Shown: positions 1-9,858 of the stretch, one piece after another | Layout: each line of letters begins with the position of its first letter | How positions within the stretch are numbered: position 1 is the first letter of the stretch | DNA from: Alphaproteobacteria bacterium | GTDB taxonomy: Bacteria; Pseudomonadota; Alphaproteobacteria; JANQMY01 | Length of the DNA stretch: 49,954 nt | Direction: 5' to 3' | NCBI GenBank assembly: GCA_028279895.1 | Contig: JANQMY010000400.1 | Location: 1-49,954, forward strand | Position numbers and translations under genes: made by a program | The notes under the pieces: generated by a model | What the model was told of the DNA's origin: nothing | Seen by the model: the letters and a program-made list of their open reading frames with translations, nothing else | Databases searched by the model: none

Positions 1-504
1 GCTGTCGTTCCACCGATTGAGAAACCCGAACAGCGAGATGACAGATACGATTTCAACGATCTGATCGTCATCGAAATGCGCCTTCAGGGCGTCAAAATCC
101 GCATCGGTCACCGCGTTGGGGACTTGGCCGGCCGCCTGGGCCACACGAAGGGCGGCCCGTTCGGCTTCGGAATACAGCGGGCTGTTTTCATAACTCCAAA
201 TCTCGTCAAACTTTTCGGCAGAAGTACCCCAATGTTTGACGGATGTGTGGCTGGTATGGGCCATGCAATATTGGCATCCGGCAGACCGGCTGGCGACGAA
301 CGAGATCAACGCTTTCAGCTCATCGGATACTTTGCCGGGCCCTTGGATAAGCGCCGCCAATCCACCAAATGCATTCACCAGCGCCGGGTTACGGCCCATG
401 GTCAACAGGCTGTTCGGCACAAAGCCCATGGCCCCTTCAACCAGTTCAAAAAAGGGTTCGAGCTCTTGTAAATCTTCTCTGTTCAGGGGGGCAATACGCG
501 GCAT
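1..504 (-). CDS. Carboxymuconolactone decarboxylase / AhpD-like peroxidase-related protein (C-terminus cut by window edge)
   Basis: Reverse-strand reading from ATG at 504 is open to position 1: MPRIAPLNREDLQELEPFFELVEGAMGFVPNSLLTMGRNPALVNAFGG...SAGCQYCMAHTSH. The CxxC...H motif is typical of AhpD/CMD. Missing from the ORF track because it has no stop in the window. Confidence 0.85.
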   Translation of the reverse strand, partial: MPRIAPLNREDLQELEPFFELVEGAMGFVPNSLLTMGRNPALVNAFGGLAALIQGPGKVSDELKALISFVASRSAGCQYCMAHTSHTSVKHWGTSAEKFDEIWSYENSPLYSEAERAALRVAQAAGQVPNAVTDADFDALKAHFDDDQIVEIVSVISLFGFLNRWNDS

Positions 505-607
505 GTTCGGCTCCCTCGCGGTGTGGCTGGGCCGTCACCTTATGCCGGAGCCACAGGCACGCGCAACGGGCGCGCGGACACGCATTGAATGTCAAACGTC
601 GGCTTGC

Positions 608-1009
608 CTAGGATGCGCAGTCAAGCAAGCGGCAATCGATAAACCGTTTGGCTTGCATGATGGCCAGTTCCAATTGGCGGATCATGTCTTGCCGTTCGCG
701 ATAGTCCACCGACGCCATGGCTTCCGCCGCTTCGGCCAATCGAGCGACCTGCCACGCACCGACGCTGCGCGCCGACCCTTTGAGGGTATGCGCCGTGTCC
801 GTCCAATTCTTAACGTCGCTATCCAGATCCATCTTGCCGAGATAGATTTTGGCCTGATCGCGGAACAAGCCCAGCAATTCGCGTTCGAGCTGCCGGTCGC
901 CAAGTGTGTATTGGTGGAGATGGTCTAGATCGATCGGAACGGTTCTGCTGGGCGTGCCGTCGTCGGTTTCGATCGCGTCGACAAGGGGCTTTTCAGAAAG
1001 CAGGGTCAT
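608..1009 (-). CDS. Hpt (histidine phosphotransfer) domain protein
   Basis: 133 aa; AHTLKGSARSVGAWQVARLAEAAE matches the Hpt active-site helix (HxLKGxA). Confidence 0.85.
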   Translation of the reverse strand: MTLLSEKPLVDAIETDDGTPSRTVPIDLDHLHQYTLGDRQLERELLGLFRDQAKIYLGKMDLDSDVKNWTDTAHTLKGSARSVGAWQVARLAEAAEAMASVDYRERQDMIRQLELAIMQAKRFIDCRLLDCAS

Positions 1010-1139
1010 TATGTCTGTTCCTCATCCTACGCCTACTCCACACATCTTACGGGGCGGCTTCTACTAAATAATTAAGGGATCAACCTCGGCACCTTTGCGG
1101 CGACCGCGTGGTTATGTGTGGCTCGATTGAGGCGGTTTT

Positions 1140-1162
1140 GGGGCATTTGATTAAAATGCCCC
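1140..1162. repeat. Perfect 9-bp inverted repeat GGGGCATTT-GATTA-AAATGCCCC
   Basis: Read directly; lies between the Hpt and NnrU genes; followed on + by GTAATTTTT. Confidence 0.7.
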
Positions 1163-1304
1163 GTAATTTTTGAGGACGCAGAAATCCTATTAAAACCAAG
1201 TGATTTGCATGGTTTGCGGATTCACATTTCACCTGAACGCGACATGAACGACGCATGCTGACGATCAAAAAAGATCGAAGTTTTTTCGCGCCGACGGCTT
1301 TTCG

Positions 1305-2012
1305 TTAACGCACGATGTCGGGCATCACCCCAAACAGCCAGCCATGGGCGCCGAACACCGCAAGGTAGGCGATGAAGCCAACGGCCAATCGCCACCAGCC
1401 GATCTCGCCCAAGCTCAGATGGTTTCGGCCTGACGCAATCGCCGCAAAAGGGATGTTCGACGTCTTCGCGGCAAAGGCATCCCATTTGTCGCCCAAAGCC
1501 CGTTTGCGCTTGGCATCGATCGATCGTGTCCCCAAAGCTGTGAGCAGCGCGAACGTGCCGAACAACAACAACGAGGCCAGGTCACCATTCACCAACACGT
1601 GAGAGAACGCCCATAGAAAAGTACCCCACAAGAAGGGGTGCCGGGTGATGCGGGTCATGTCGGTGGCCGGTTCGTCCTTGTCAAGCTGGGCCTCGCCCCC
1701 GACGCTGGTAGGGCTGGGGGTTAAAATCCCCGGCACAGCCAGCATGAAGGCGAAGAACATAATCACCGAAACCAGGATGTGGAGACTGAACAGTTGGCCC
1801 CAAATCTCCACATAGCTGGTGGCCGAGGCCGCGTTGTAGGACATGGACAGCCAGACGATGCCGGCCAGCGATGCCACCGAAAACAGCCCCAAATAGGCAT
1901 TTTCGCCGATGACCCCCACGATACTTTCGCGCAGGCGAGTCCCCGCCACGCCTAAATGCAAGGCGAGAAAAACAAAGGCGGCCAAGGCCAAAATCATGTG
2001 GACGTCATCCAT
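1305..2012 (-). CDS. NnrU family membrane protein
   Basis: MDDVHMILALAAFVFLALHLGVAGTRLRESIVGVIGENAYLGLFSVASLAGIVWLSMSYNAA; multi-TM with the NnrU-type N-terminus. Internal ATG at 2012 preferred to the ORF-track start at 2093. Confidence 0.8.
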   Translation of the reverse strand: MDDVHMILALAAFVFLALHLGVAGTRLRESIVGVIGENAYLGLFSVASLAGIVWLSMSYNAASATSYVEIWGQLFSLHILVSVIMFFAFMLAVPGILTPSPTSVGGEAQLDKDEPATDMTRITRHPFLWGTFLWAFSHVLVNGDLASLLLFGTFALLTALGTRSIDAKRKRALGDKWDAFAAKTSNIPFAAIASGRNHLSLGEIGWWRLAVGFIAYLAVFGAHGWLFGVMPDIVR

Positions 2013-2180
2013 AACGGGTCCTCTCCCCAATAAAAGTGCGCTTTCGCGACCATTAACCATAATGTCGGCGCAGTTTGCCGCCAGGAAAAACATACATCTG
2101 GTTTAGATGCTTCTGCTATTGTGAATTGTGGCGTACAGGTGATTCTTGAACACAGTGACTCATAGGAAGGGTGGCACCCC

Positions 2181-4826
2181 GTGAGCCAGGCCTCAACCGA
2201 AACAGGGCCGGCAGCATTTGGCGGGCTGGGCCCCGCCGCCGGCTCGGAAAGAAAATCGGACGCGCCCACGTCCCAATCGAAAGCGGGTTCGGATGCCAGT
2301 GCCCGCGCATTGGCCGTGCGCGACGAGGTTGCTGAAAACTCAAAAAAGGGGCGGCGCAAGCGCAGCCGACGGCGTCGGCTTGTGGGCCCCTACGGACTTG
2401 CTTTGATCGCAACGCTTGCGTGGGGAAGTCTGTGGGGTGGCTACATTTATGGGTACAATGACGAAATTCCCCTGCTGGCCAACTTTCCGAGCGCCTGGAT
2501 CGCCGCTGTTCTGGTGGGGGCGCTGGGCCCAGTCGCCTTTTTCTGGATGCTTGCGATTATTGTCGCCCAATCTTCCAAGCTTCGGCGCAGTGCGGACGCC
2601 TTGCGGGCCATGGCCGAGCGGCTCACCCACCCGGGAGAAAGCGCCGCCGCCGAGATCGCGACCGTGGGCGGCGCGGTAGAGCAGCAAATCGGCCGCATTT
2701 CCCACGCGCTGGACCAAGCCACCACCCGCGTCGAGAAGATGGAAGTGACGCTCGAGAAAAAAGTCGCGGCCTTGGACGAAGCCGGGCGCCGCGCCCGGGC
2801 TCAAACCAAAGACATGCGCGCCGATCTGGAAAATGAACGCCAATCGCTCGCGGCCTTTGCCCAACAGCTCCACACGGAGATGGGGGAAAACACCAAATCC
2901 ATGGAAGGCAAACTATCGGACCTGTCCAACACCACACTCCAAGCTCAAAAGGAAATCAAGAAAACTGAAGATGTGGTGCAACAGCAGCTCGACGCCTTCC
3001 GCGCAACGCTTCAAGCGATGACCGAAGGATCGGAAAGCGCCGTGGTCGAAATCGGCCGTCAGCACGACAAGCTGCACACGGTGGTGAATACGGTCTCCGA
3101 CCGCTCCGACGAAGTCATTCAAAAATTCGAGCAAAAGCGCACCGACCTGGATGGCATGGTCAAGAAGCTGGAGGGACAAGGCACCTATCTGGATGGCGCC
3201 ATCACCCGGCAGCGGGAGTTTTTGGGGCGGATGACAGAAGTGTTGGCCGACCAATCGGCCCAGCTCGATCAAGCGCTCGGCCAATCCCGGGACAAGTTCG
3301 AGGAAGCCTTTGCCGGCATGATGGCCCGCGCAGGCGATGCCGGTGAGAAGTTCCGGGCAGAGACCGCCCGGTCGGTGGAAGAAGGCGAGCGCGCCGCAAA
3401 GGCCATCACCGAATCGGCGGAGAACGCCGCAGCCGCCTTCAAGAGCAAAACCGACGAAGCGATCTCCGAAAGCGACGATGCGGCCGCCAAATTCATGCTG
3501 CGCGCCGCAGACCTCAATAAGAAGATCCGCCACGAAGCTGCGACAGTTATCGAAATCGGCGAAGATACGGCCACCGCCATTCGCGATGCCTTGTCGGCCG
3601 CCAATCAAGTGGCCGAGGATGTGCGTCAGTCCATGCAGGCGCAAGCCGACGAAATCCGCAAAGGCGTCGGCGATTCTACCGTTGCCGCGGAAGAAGCGAA
3701 TGCCAAGCTGATTTCACGCATTGTCCAATCCAAGACCTCGGCCGAGGATCTGGTGGTCCACATCGACAAAGCGTTGAACGCCCTGGGCGATGCGGGGACA
3801 CGTCTTCAACAAACGGTGACGTCGGTGGAAGACCAGTCCGGCCGCCTGCGGGCCCAACTGGAAGACCTGTCCAAAGATGTGGAACGGCGCATCGCCCAGA
3901 TTCCGGAAAAAGCCTCCACGGAAGCCACCCGGTTGCGCGACATGTTCAGCACCGAAATCGGTCAGATGAGTGCGCTGGCAAATTCGGTGACGGAAGAAGC
4001 CGAAAAGCTGCAACTGGCCATCCGCGAGCGGCGCCAGCTTCTGATCGACATGCATCGGGGCATGATGAGCGACGAGACGGCGGATCTGGTTGAAGACGAA
4101 TTGGAAGACCTGCCGCGTGCGGAACACACCGACGACGAGGAACAATTCCTGGGCGTGTTCAAACGCGGCCAGTGGTCGCCTGCCGATGAGGACGGGGAGA
4201 ATGTAGACGACGAGCATGCGAATGAGGATCTGATGCCGTGGCCGGCTGACGATGCACCGCCGCCTCAAGCCCCGGCAACGGAGGAACTGCCTGAAGGCCA
4301 CAGCCCGCTCAGCCGGCGCAGAGCGACCAACTTACCGGAAAAAGGCTTCTGGCAGACGCTCTTTACACGGATCGACGAGGAAAAAGAAGCGGAAGAAGCG
4401 GAGCAAAAACAACCCGCCCCGGACGGACCGGCAGAGGCTTCTGCTCCTTTGGGCGATGAGGACTTTCAGCGGGCCTCGACCGCGATTGTGCAGAACCTTC
4501 AGGCCATGGCCATCGATATCGATCATCTGCTGGAAGATACGCCGCCCATCGAACTGTGGCAGCGCTACCAGCATGGTGAGAAAAACGTGTTCGCCAACCG
4601 CCTCCTCAGCCTGCGCACGACGGGTCTGGCGGAACGTATTGAGCGCAAATACCGCGAGGACCAAGAATTTCGGGACAATGCCGACCGCTATGTGAGGCAA
4701 TTCGAACGTTTACTGGACGAAGCTATTACGCGCGACCGCGACAATCATATGGCGGACGCCTATCTGTCGTCGCAAACCGGTAAGGTCTACCTACTGTTGG
4801 GACAGTCGATCGGCTATTTTGGTTGA
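2181..4826 (+). CDS. Large membrane-anchored coiled-coil protein (TipN-like architecture)
   Basis: 881 aa, GTG start; N-terminal charged segment, two TM helices (LALIATLAWGSLWGGYIYGY; AWIAAVLVGALGPVAFFWMLAIIV), long Ala/Glu/Lys/Gln-rich coiled coil, acidic/proline linker, C-terminal helical domain. Confidence 0.75.
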   Translation: MSQASTETGPAAFGGLGPAAGSERKSDAPTSQSKAGSDASARALAVRDEVAENSKKGRRKRSRRRRLVGPYGLALIATLAWGSLWGGYIYGYNDEIPLLANFPSAWIAAVLVGALGPVAFFWMLAIIVAQSSKLRRSADALRAMAERLTHPGESAAAEIATVGGAVEQQIGRISHALDQATTRVEKMEVTLEKKVAALDEAGRRARAQTKDMRADLENERQSLAAFAQQLHTEMGENTKSMEGKLSDLSNTTLQAQKEIKKTEDVVQQQLDAFRATLQAMTEGSESAVVEIGRQHDKLHTVVNTVSDRSDEVIQKFEQKRTDLDGMVKKLEGQGTYLDGAITRQREFLGRMTEVLADQSAQLDQALGQSRDKFEEAFAGMMARAGDAGEKFRAETARSVEEGERAAKAITESAENAAAAFKSKTDEAISESDDAAAKFMLRAADLNKKIRHEAATVIEIGEDTATAIRDALSAANQVAEDVRQSMQAQADEIRKGVGDSTVAAEEANAKLISRIVQSKTSAEDLVVHIDKALNALGDAGTRLQQTVTSVEDQSGRLRAQLEDLSKDVERRIAQIPEKASTEATRLRDMFSTEIGQMSALANSVTEEAEKLQLAIRERRQLLIDMHRGMMSDETADLVEDELEDLPRAEHTDDEEQFLGVFKRGQWSPADEDGENVDDEHANEDLMPWPADDAPPPQAPATEELPEGHSPLSRRRATNLPEKGFWQTLFTRIDEEKEAEEAEQKQPAPDGPAEASAPLGDEDFQRASTAIVQNLQAMAIDIDHLLEDTPPIELWQRYQHGEKNVFANRLLSLRTTGLAERIERKYREDQEFRDNADRYVRQFERLLDEAITRDRDNHMADAYLSSQTGKVYLLLGQSIGYFG

Positions 4827-5807
4827 GGGGCCGGTCACGCCCCGGCCTTTGGCCATGGCGGATGACGGCGGCAGCGTTATTCTTGCGAATACCGGCCGAT
4901 GGTCGGACCCGCTGGCCGCAGCCCGCCAAACACCCGCATTGCCAAGGCCTTCCGACACCAGCATCAAATCGATGGGGAACTGGGATGGCACCCCCCGCGC
5001 CGGCCAGGTGGGCAAGAACCGATGCACGAGCCTCATATCCGTGCGGGCCGCAAGGTCGCTGACCACATGAGACCAGGGCGTGGCATTGAAATCCCCGAGC
5101 GCAACCACATCCCCGTCAATGCCGTTCAAGAAGTCGATGAAAAACTCCTTATCCTGAAACTGGCCATAACGGGGGAGCGCCAGGGAAAAATGCGTGCTGA
5201 CCACCGTCAGCGGCTGCCCCCCCTGCCCGTCGGACAACGATAGCCGCGCCCATAGCAAGGGTGGCACCCCCTGGCCGGCCGCGCGCCACTGGGCCTCTTC
5301 AAAAGGATATTTCGACAGAAGCGCAAGACCACATCGGGCCATGTCGCCACAATGGAGTTGATGGGGGTAGGTCTCGATCAGGCGGTCGAGTACGGGCAAG
5401 AGTTTGGGACGAACTTCCTGCAGGACCACCACATCCGGCCCCTCCGACGTCAGCAGATGCGCGACGAGATCGTGGTCATCATTACGGCCCCAGACATTGT
5501 AGGTGGCCAGCGTGATGGTGGGACGGTCCGGCAGATCCTGCTGCGGCGCCGCTTCCGGCAGAAAAACACCAAGCGCCAAACCATTCACCGTCAGACACAA
5601 AGCGGCGGCCGCGACGCCGCGGAAGCGGTCAAAAAACCAGGCCATGGCCAAAGCGATCAGCGAACAGACAATTAAATGGGGGCGAAAATGGTTGGTGCCG
5701 TCGAAGACCACATGCACGCCGCCCAGCAGACCGACAGCCGACAGCACCAGGCCGGCCGCCAGGACACTATAGAAGGCAAGACGCAGGAAAGCGCGCGAGG
5801 GACCCAT
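4791..5807 (-). CDS. Endonuclease/exonuclease/phosphatase family protein with N-terminal TM region
   Basis: 338 aa; LATYNVWGRN, VVLQEVR, ALGDFNATPWS, SDHRPVFA are EEP-family motifs. Confidence 0.9.
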   Translation of the reverse strand: MGPSRAFLRLAFYSVLAAGLVLSAVGLLGGVHVVFDGTNHFRPHLIVCSLIALAMAWFFDRFRGVAAAALCLTVNGLALGVFLPEAAPQQDLPDRPTITLATYNVWGRNDDHDLVAHLLTSEGPDVVVLQEVRPKLLPVLDRLIETYPHQLHCGDMARCGLALLSKYPFEEAQWRAAGQGVPPLLWARLSLSDGQGGQPLTVVSTHFSLALPRYGQFQDKEFFIDFLNGIDGDVVALGDFNATPWSHVVSDLAARTDMRLVHRFLPTWPARGVPSQFPIDLMLVSEGLGNAGVWRAAASGSDHRPVFARITLPPSSAMAKGRGVTGPSTKIADRLSQQ

Positions 5808-5927
5808 TACAAAACGCCTACAAACCGTTGACCGGGAATGGCCAGAGTTTAATCGCGCGTTTGCTAAAAGATCATTATGTCGGGAAAACGACGCTCGTGA
5901 AGGTTAACGAGGCATGGCCCAAAAAAT

Positions 5928-6707
5928 TTAAAGGCCGATTTTCTCACCGTCCGGATTGCCATTGTCGTCGATCAAGTCCGACAGCGGGGCCGTGCGGCGA
6001 GCATCTTGCTCGGCCTGTCGGCGCTGTTCAAAGGCTTCAATCGACTTGAGCGTCCAGCCCACCACCCGCTTCATGGTCGACCCAAGGGCGGAATCGAACG
6101 CATTCACCACATCGGGAATTCGGTCGGAATCCGCACCGGCGGTACGCTCGAACGTCTCGGACGCGATAATCGATGCGGACGGTTGCTTGATGATCTTTAC
6201 GTTCAAGCGGGTGCGCACCGTGGGTGTCGGCGTCTCATCGTAGAGTTCCGCATGAAACTCGCGCAATTCGAGCTTAAGATCGTAATCGCCCCGAAGGCTG
6301 ATGGCTTGGCGGCCCACGGCAACGATGAGACCGGAATTTTCGAAGGATTCAACCAGCAGGGTTTGAACGAGACTTGGCGCCCGATCGCTCCAACGGGCGC
6401 CGGCATAATATTTAAGCTCCAGCGGCGATGTACGAATGGCGATGCGATCGGAATCGAGCGCCCGCGACGCCACCGGTTCTTCGACAACGAGCTGATAGGT
6501 TGCCACCGGCAGTCCTTCATCGAAGGTGCTTTTCGGAGACAAATCGTAGAGGTCGGGGGCCGGTCCAGTTCCCGGCAGGCTTAAGAGCCCGCACCCCCCT
6601 AACGACAACGCCAACGACACCAACACGCCGCTGGCTAATATTCTGGCCCCGATCCGGCGCGGCGTCTCCTCCCCACAGTCGTTCTGCGCAGCCCTTATCG
6701 TCATCAT
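5928..6707 (-). CDS. ABC-type transport auxiliary lipoprotein (PqiC/LinL-like)
   Basis: 259 aa; lipobox LSLGGCGLL; YDLSPKSTF...YQLVVEEP...DSDRIAIRTSPLELKYYAGARWSDRAPSLVQTLLVESFENSG; downstream of the MCE gene. Confidence 0.85.
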   Translation of the reverse strand: MMTIRAAQNDCGEETPRRIGARILASGVLVSLALSLGGCGLLSLPGTGPAPDLYDLSPKSTFDEGLPVATYQLVVEEPVASRALDSDRIAIRTSPLELKYYAGARWSDRAPSLVQTLLVESFENSGLIVAVGRQAISLRGDYDLKLELREFHAELYDETPTPTVRTRLNVKIIKQPSASIIASETFERTAGADSDRIPDVVNAFDSALGSTMKRVVGWTLKSIEAFEQRRQAEQDARRTAPLSDLIDDNGNPDGEKIGL

Positions 6708-7648
6708 CTGGGTTCAAACTCCGCCGCTTGATTGCCAAAGAAAAACGCGGCCGGATCACTTTCAATCCGTGTCGCCACCCGATCCAGCGTCGAGACAAGC
6801 TGCCGCGCTTCCGTCACCAGACGGCCAAGCTGGGCAAGCCCCTGTTTTGAGAAGTCGGAAATGGCTTCCTCGTTCTCAATCACCACATTGTCCAGGTTTT
6901 CCGCAAGGTTAGAGACGTTGCGCGCCGCGCTCTTGGCTTCAGCAAGCAATTCCCGCGCATCGTCATCCAGCAAGTCGTTAGCCGTGGTGGCCAACTTATC
7001 CAACTGGCTCGCTAATGACGCAATGTCGGATGACGTTGCCGCCAAATTCTTCAAAATGAGATCGAGTTCATCGGTGTTGTCGGCAAACGTTTGGGTCAGC
7101 GCCTCAACGTTTTTGAGGGTTTGGGTGATTGATGCCCGGTTTTCCCGGTCAACCACCGCCGCCAGCCGCTCGACCAAAACATTGGCCTTGGCAATCAAAT
7201 CCGGCGCCCCAGTGAACAATTCCTGCAAACCCGATTTTTCGGAAGCTAGCACCGGATAACGTTCCCCCGGTTTGGCCGTCAGCCGGGGGCTTTCCGGGGA
7301 GCCCCCCGTAATCTGCACAATCGAAACGCCGGTGAGGAGCTGGGCCTCCAAATAGGCCACGGAGTCCTCGCGCACCGGGGTGTCCGCCCCCACCTGGATC
7401 AAAACCCGCACTTTGCGCGGATCATCCGGGTCGAGCTTGATCGTGCGCACTTCGCCCACAGAGATGCCGTTGTATCGGACCTCCGCCCCCACCGACAGCC
7501 CCGAGACATCGCCGTCGAAAAGGATCTCGTAATAGGCGTATTCCAGATCGAACTGCTGCTTCGCCAGAAGCAAGACGAAAAGGAACGCCGCAAATACGGC
7601 GGCGATCGAAAAGACACCGATCAGTACGTAGTTGGCTCTTATCTCCAC
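6704..7648 (-). CDS. mlaD: MCE-family protein (MlaD-like)
   Basis: MEIRANYVLIGVFSIAAVFAAFLFVLLLAKQQ...GLSVGAEVRYNGISVGEVRTIKLDPDDPRKVRVLIQV: N-terminal TM plus MCE domain. Confidence 0.92.
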   Translation of the reverse strand: MEIRANYVLIGVFSIAAVFAAFLFVLLLAKQQFDLEYAYYEILFDGDVSGLSVGAEVRYNGISVGEVRTIKLDPDDPRKVRVLIQVGADTPVREDSVAYLEAQLLTGVSIVQITGGSPESPRLTAKPGERYPVLASEKSGLQELFTGAPDLIAKANVLVERLAAVVDRENRASITQTLKNVEALTQTFADNTDELDLILKNLAATSSDIASLASQLDKLATTANDLLDDDARELLAEAKSAARNVSNLAENLDNVVIENEEAISDFSKQGLAQLGRLVTEARQLVSTLDRVATRIESDPAAFFFGNQAAEFEPR

Positions 7649-7707
7649 AGCGGTATCACCCCTTTCGCCGCGCCCCAGATCCGTTGCACCATAGACCCTC
7701 CATGCCG

Positions 7708-8505
7708 CTAATCTTTTCCTAACGCGTGTTGTGCTGCCCGCGACCTAGGCCCGTGGAAGTATTCTCTGATCCAGGGATGATCATGCGCCATCATGTCATC
7801 CATTGTGCCCACCACAATAACACGCTTTTCGGCAAGCACGGCTATCCGGTCGCAAATCGCATAAAGGCTGTCCAGGTCATGTGTCACCATAAACACAGTT
7901 AGACCAAGGGTTTGCTGAAGTTTCTTAATGAGTTGATCAAAAGCGGCCGCGCCGATCGGATCAAGCCCCGCCGTCGGCTCATCCAGAAACACAATCTCCG
8001 GATCCAAGGACAGCGCCCGGGCGAGCCCAGACCTCTTGCGCATGCCGCCCGACAATTCCGACGGAAACTTGGCGCCGGCCTCCGCCGGCAACCCGACCAT
8101 GCGAATCTTGATCGCCGCCAGCTCGTCCATCAGCGCTTGCGGCAACTTCAGATGTTCTCGTTGAGGTACTTGGATGTTCTGCGCGACGGTTAGCGAAGAA
8201 AACAGCGCACCATCCTGAAACAGCACACCCCATCGGCGCTCCTGGGCGCGACGCTCGTCATCCGGCAGGCTTGTCAGATCGGTACCGAACACTTCGATGT
8301 GGCCGGCCGTCGGTGTCAGCAATCCGGTGATGGCTTTGAGCAAAACGGATTTACCCGTGCCCGACCCCCCCACAATGCCGATCACCTCACCTCGGTGCAC
8401 ATCGAGATCCAAGTGATCGTGGACCACATGCGATCCGAACTGGGTCCGCAGCCCGCGCACCGAAATAATGTTTTCTGCCCGCGTGTTACCCTCCATTTCT
8501 ACCAT
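7708..8505 (-). CDS. mlaF: ABC transporter ATP-binding protein (MlaF-like)
   Basis: Walker A GGSGTGKS, signature LSGGMRKR, Walker B EIVFLDEPTAGLDP. Confidence 0.93.
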   Translation of the reverse strand: MVEMEGNTRAENIISVRGLRTQFGSHVVHDHLDLDVHRGEVIGIVGGSGTGKSVLLKAITGLLTPTAGHIEVFGTDLTSLPDDERRAQERRWGVLFQDGALFSSLTVAQNIQVPQREHLKLPQALMDELAAIKIRMVGLPAEAGAKFPSELSGGMRKRSGLARALSLDPEIVFLDEPTAGLDPIGAAAFDQLIKKLQQTLGLTVFMVTHDLDSLYAICDRIAVLAEKRVIVVGTMDDMMAHDHPWIREYFHGPRSRAAQHALGKD

Positions 8506-9812
8506 CCGATTTCAACGAAGAAGATGGAGAAAAGCGCATCGGCAATGATCACAAGAAAGATGGACTCAACAACGGATTGAGTAGTGCGTTGGCCAACCGA
8601 TTCGGCGCTGCCTTCTACCTTCAGCCCCTCATAACAGCCCACCATAGCAATGATAAAGGCGAAGAACGGCGCCTTGATGATACCGATCCAGAAGTGCAGC
8701 AAGTCGGTGGTTTCCAAGAATCGGTTGAAGAACATGGTGGGGGAAATACCTAGCGAGGCCCAGGCAACTAAGGCACCGCCGGCAATGCCGGCCAGGTCGG
8801 CCCCAAAGGTAAGAAGCGGCAACATAAGCACCAATGCCAACACGCGCGGCAACACCAGCATCTCGATGGGGTCGAGCGCCAGCGTCTGCATGGCGTCCAC
8901 TTCTTCATGAACCTTCATCGACCCGATTTGCGCCGTGAAGGCACTGCCCGACCGGCCCGCCACAATAATGGCGGTGATCAACACACCGATCTCGCGCAGA
9001 ATCGAGATCGCGATCAAATCAACTGTGAAGACTTCGGCGCCGAAATTCCGCAACTGCACCGACCCTTGATAGGCGAGCACGGCGCCAATCAGAAACGTCA
9101 ATAACGTAACGATTGGGATGGCGTTCCAGCCCGCCTCCTCCATATGGTGAACCATCGAGGTGAGGCGAAGCCGCTTCGGCTGGACGAGGGTGCGAGCAAA
9201 CACGACGAGTATGAGGCCAAAGAAGCCGGTGATACTGATCGCTTGTTCCCAGATCGAAGCTGCGGCCTTACCCACACGGGCCAAAACTTCGATGATTACA
9301 TTGTACCGCGGCGGCTCGATATCGCAGGGCTCGTCGTTACGCGCCACTTCTTCCAGCAGAATTCGGTAAGACGGTGCACCCCCAGCGAACTCCGTTTCCG
9401 CATTAGCCTCTGCAAAGAACTTTGCGGTTCTATGAAACAGCCAGGCGCCCGCCGTATCCAGAGCACTCACCCCGGAAAGGTCGATAACGATGTTGCGCGA
9501 AGAGGGCTGCTGAAGCCGGCGAAGCTGACCGTCGATATCGGCAATGCTGGAAACGGTCCAGTCGCCATGTGCGGCGTATCGACCCGCGCCCCCCGCCACT
9601 TCCTCGAAGGTCGGCGCACCCCCAGCGTCTGATATGGTCACCAGCCCGATTTCCTCTCCCACCCGGATGTCAATGTTCCCAAGGAACAAGTCATTCTGAC
9701 CCGAAAACCTTAGCGCAAAGTACCTTTGCCACCAAACACCGTCGTTTATCCGCCCGTGACGGCGATCAAGGCCGCCCACCCCCTGTCCGGACGTTGTTCT
9801 GGTGATATTCAT
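8499..9812 (-). CDS. mlaE: MlaE-family permease with N-terminal STAS domain
   Basis: STAS-like NIVIDLSGVSALDTAGAWLFHR followed by the MlaE core (GNAIPIVTLLTFLIGAVLAYQGSVQLRNFGAEVFTVDLIAISILREIGVLITAIIVAGRSGSAFTAQIGSMKVHEEVDAM). Internal ATG at 9812 preferred to the ORF-track start at 10031. Confidence 0.9.
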   Translation of the reverse strand: MNITRTTSGQGVGGLDRRHGRINDGVWWQRYFALRFSGQNDLFLGNIDIRVGEEIGLVTISDAGGAPTFEEVAGGAGRYAAHGDWTVSSIADIDGQLRRLQQPSSRNIVIDLSGVSALDTAGAWLFHRTAKFFAEANAETEFAGGAPSYRILLEEVARNDEPCDIEPPRYNVIIEVLARVGKAAASIWEQAISITGFFGLILVVFARTLVQPKRLRLTSMVHHMEEAGWNAIPIVTLLTFLIGAVLAYQGSVQLRNFGAEVFTVDLIAISILREIGVLITAIIVAGRSGSAFTAQIGSMKVHEEVDAMQTLALDPIEMLVLPRVLALVLMLPLLTFGADLAGIAGGALVAWASLGISPTMFFNRFLETTDLLHFWIGIIKAPFFAFIIAMVGCYEGLKVEGSAESVGQRTTQSVVESIFLVIIADALFSIFFVEIGW

Positions 9813-9858
9813 CTCTTTTGATATAAGAAAAACCTGTATCCAAAGAGGGGCAATCGAC

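Noticed and set aside
2340-2873. 177-aa minus-strand ORF (and 2913-3644, 3714-4301)
   Set aside because: Shadow ORFs antisense to the 881-aa coiled-coil CDS, a known effect of high GC and regular codon use.
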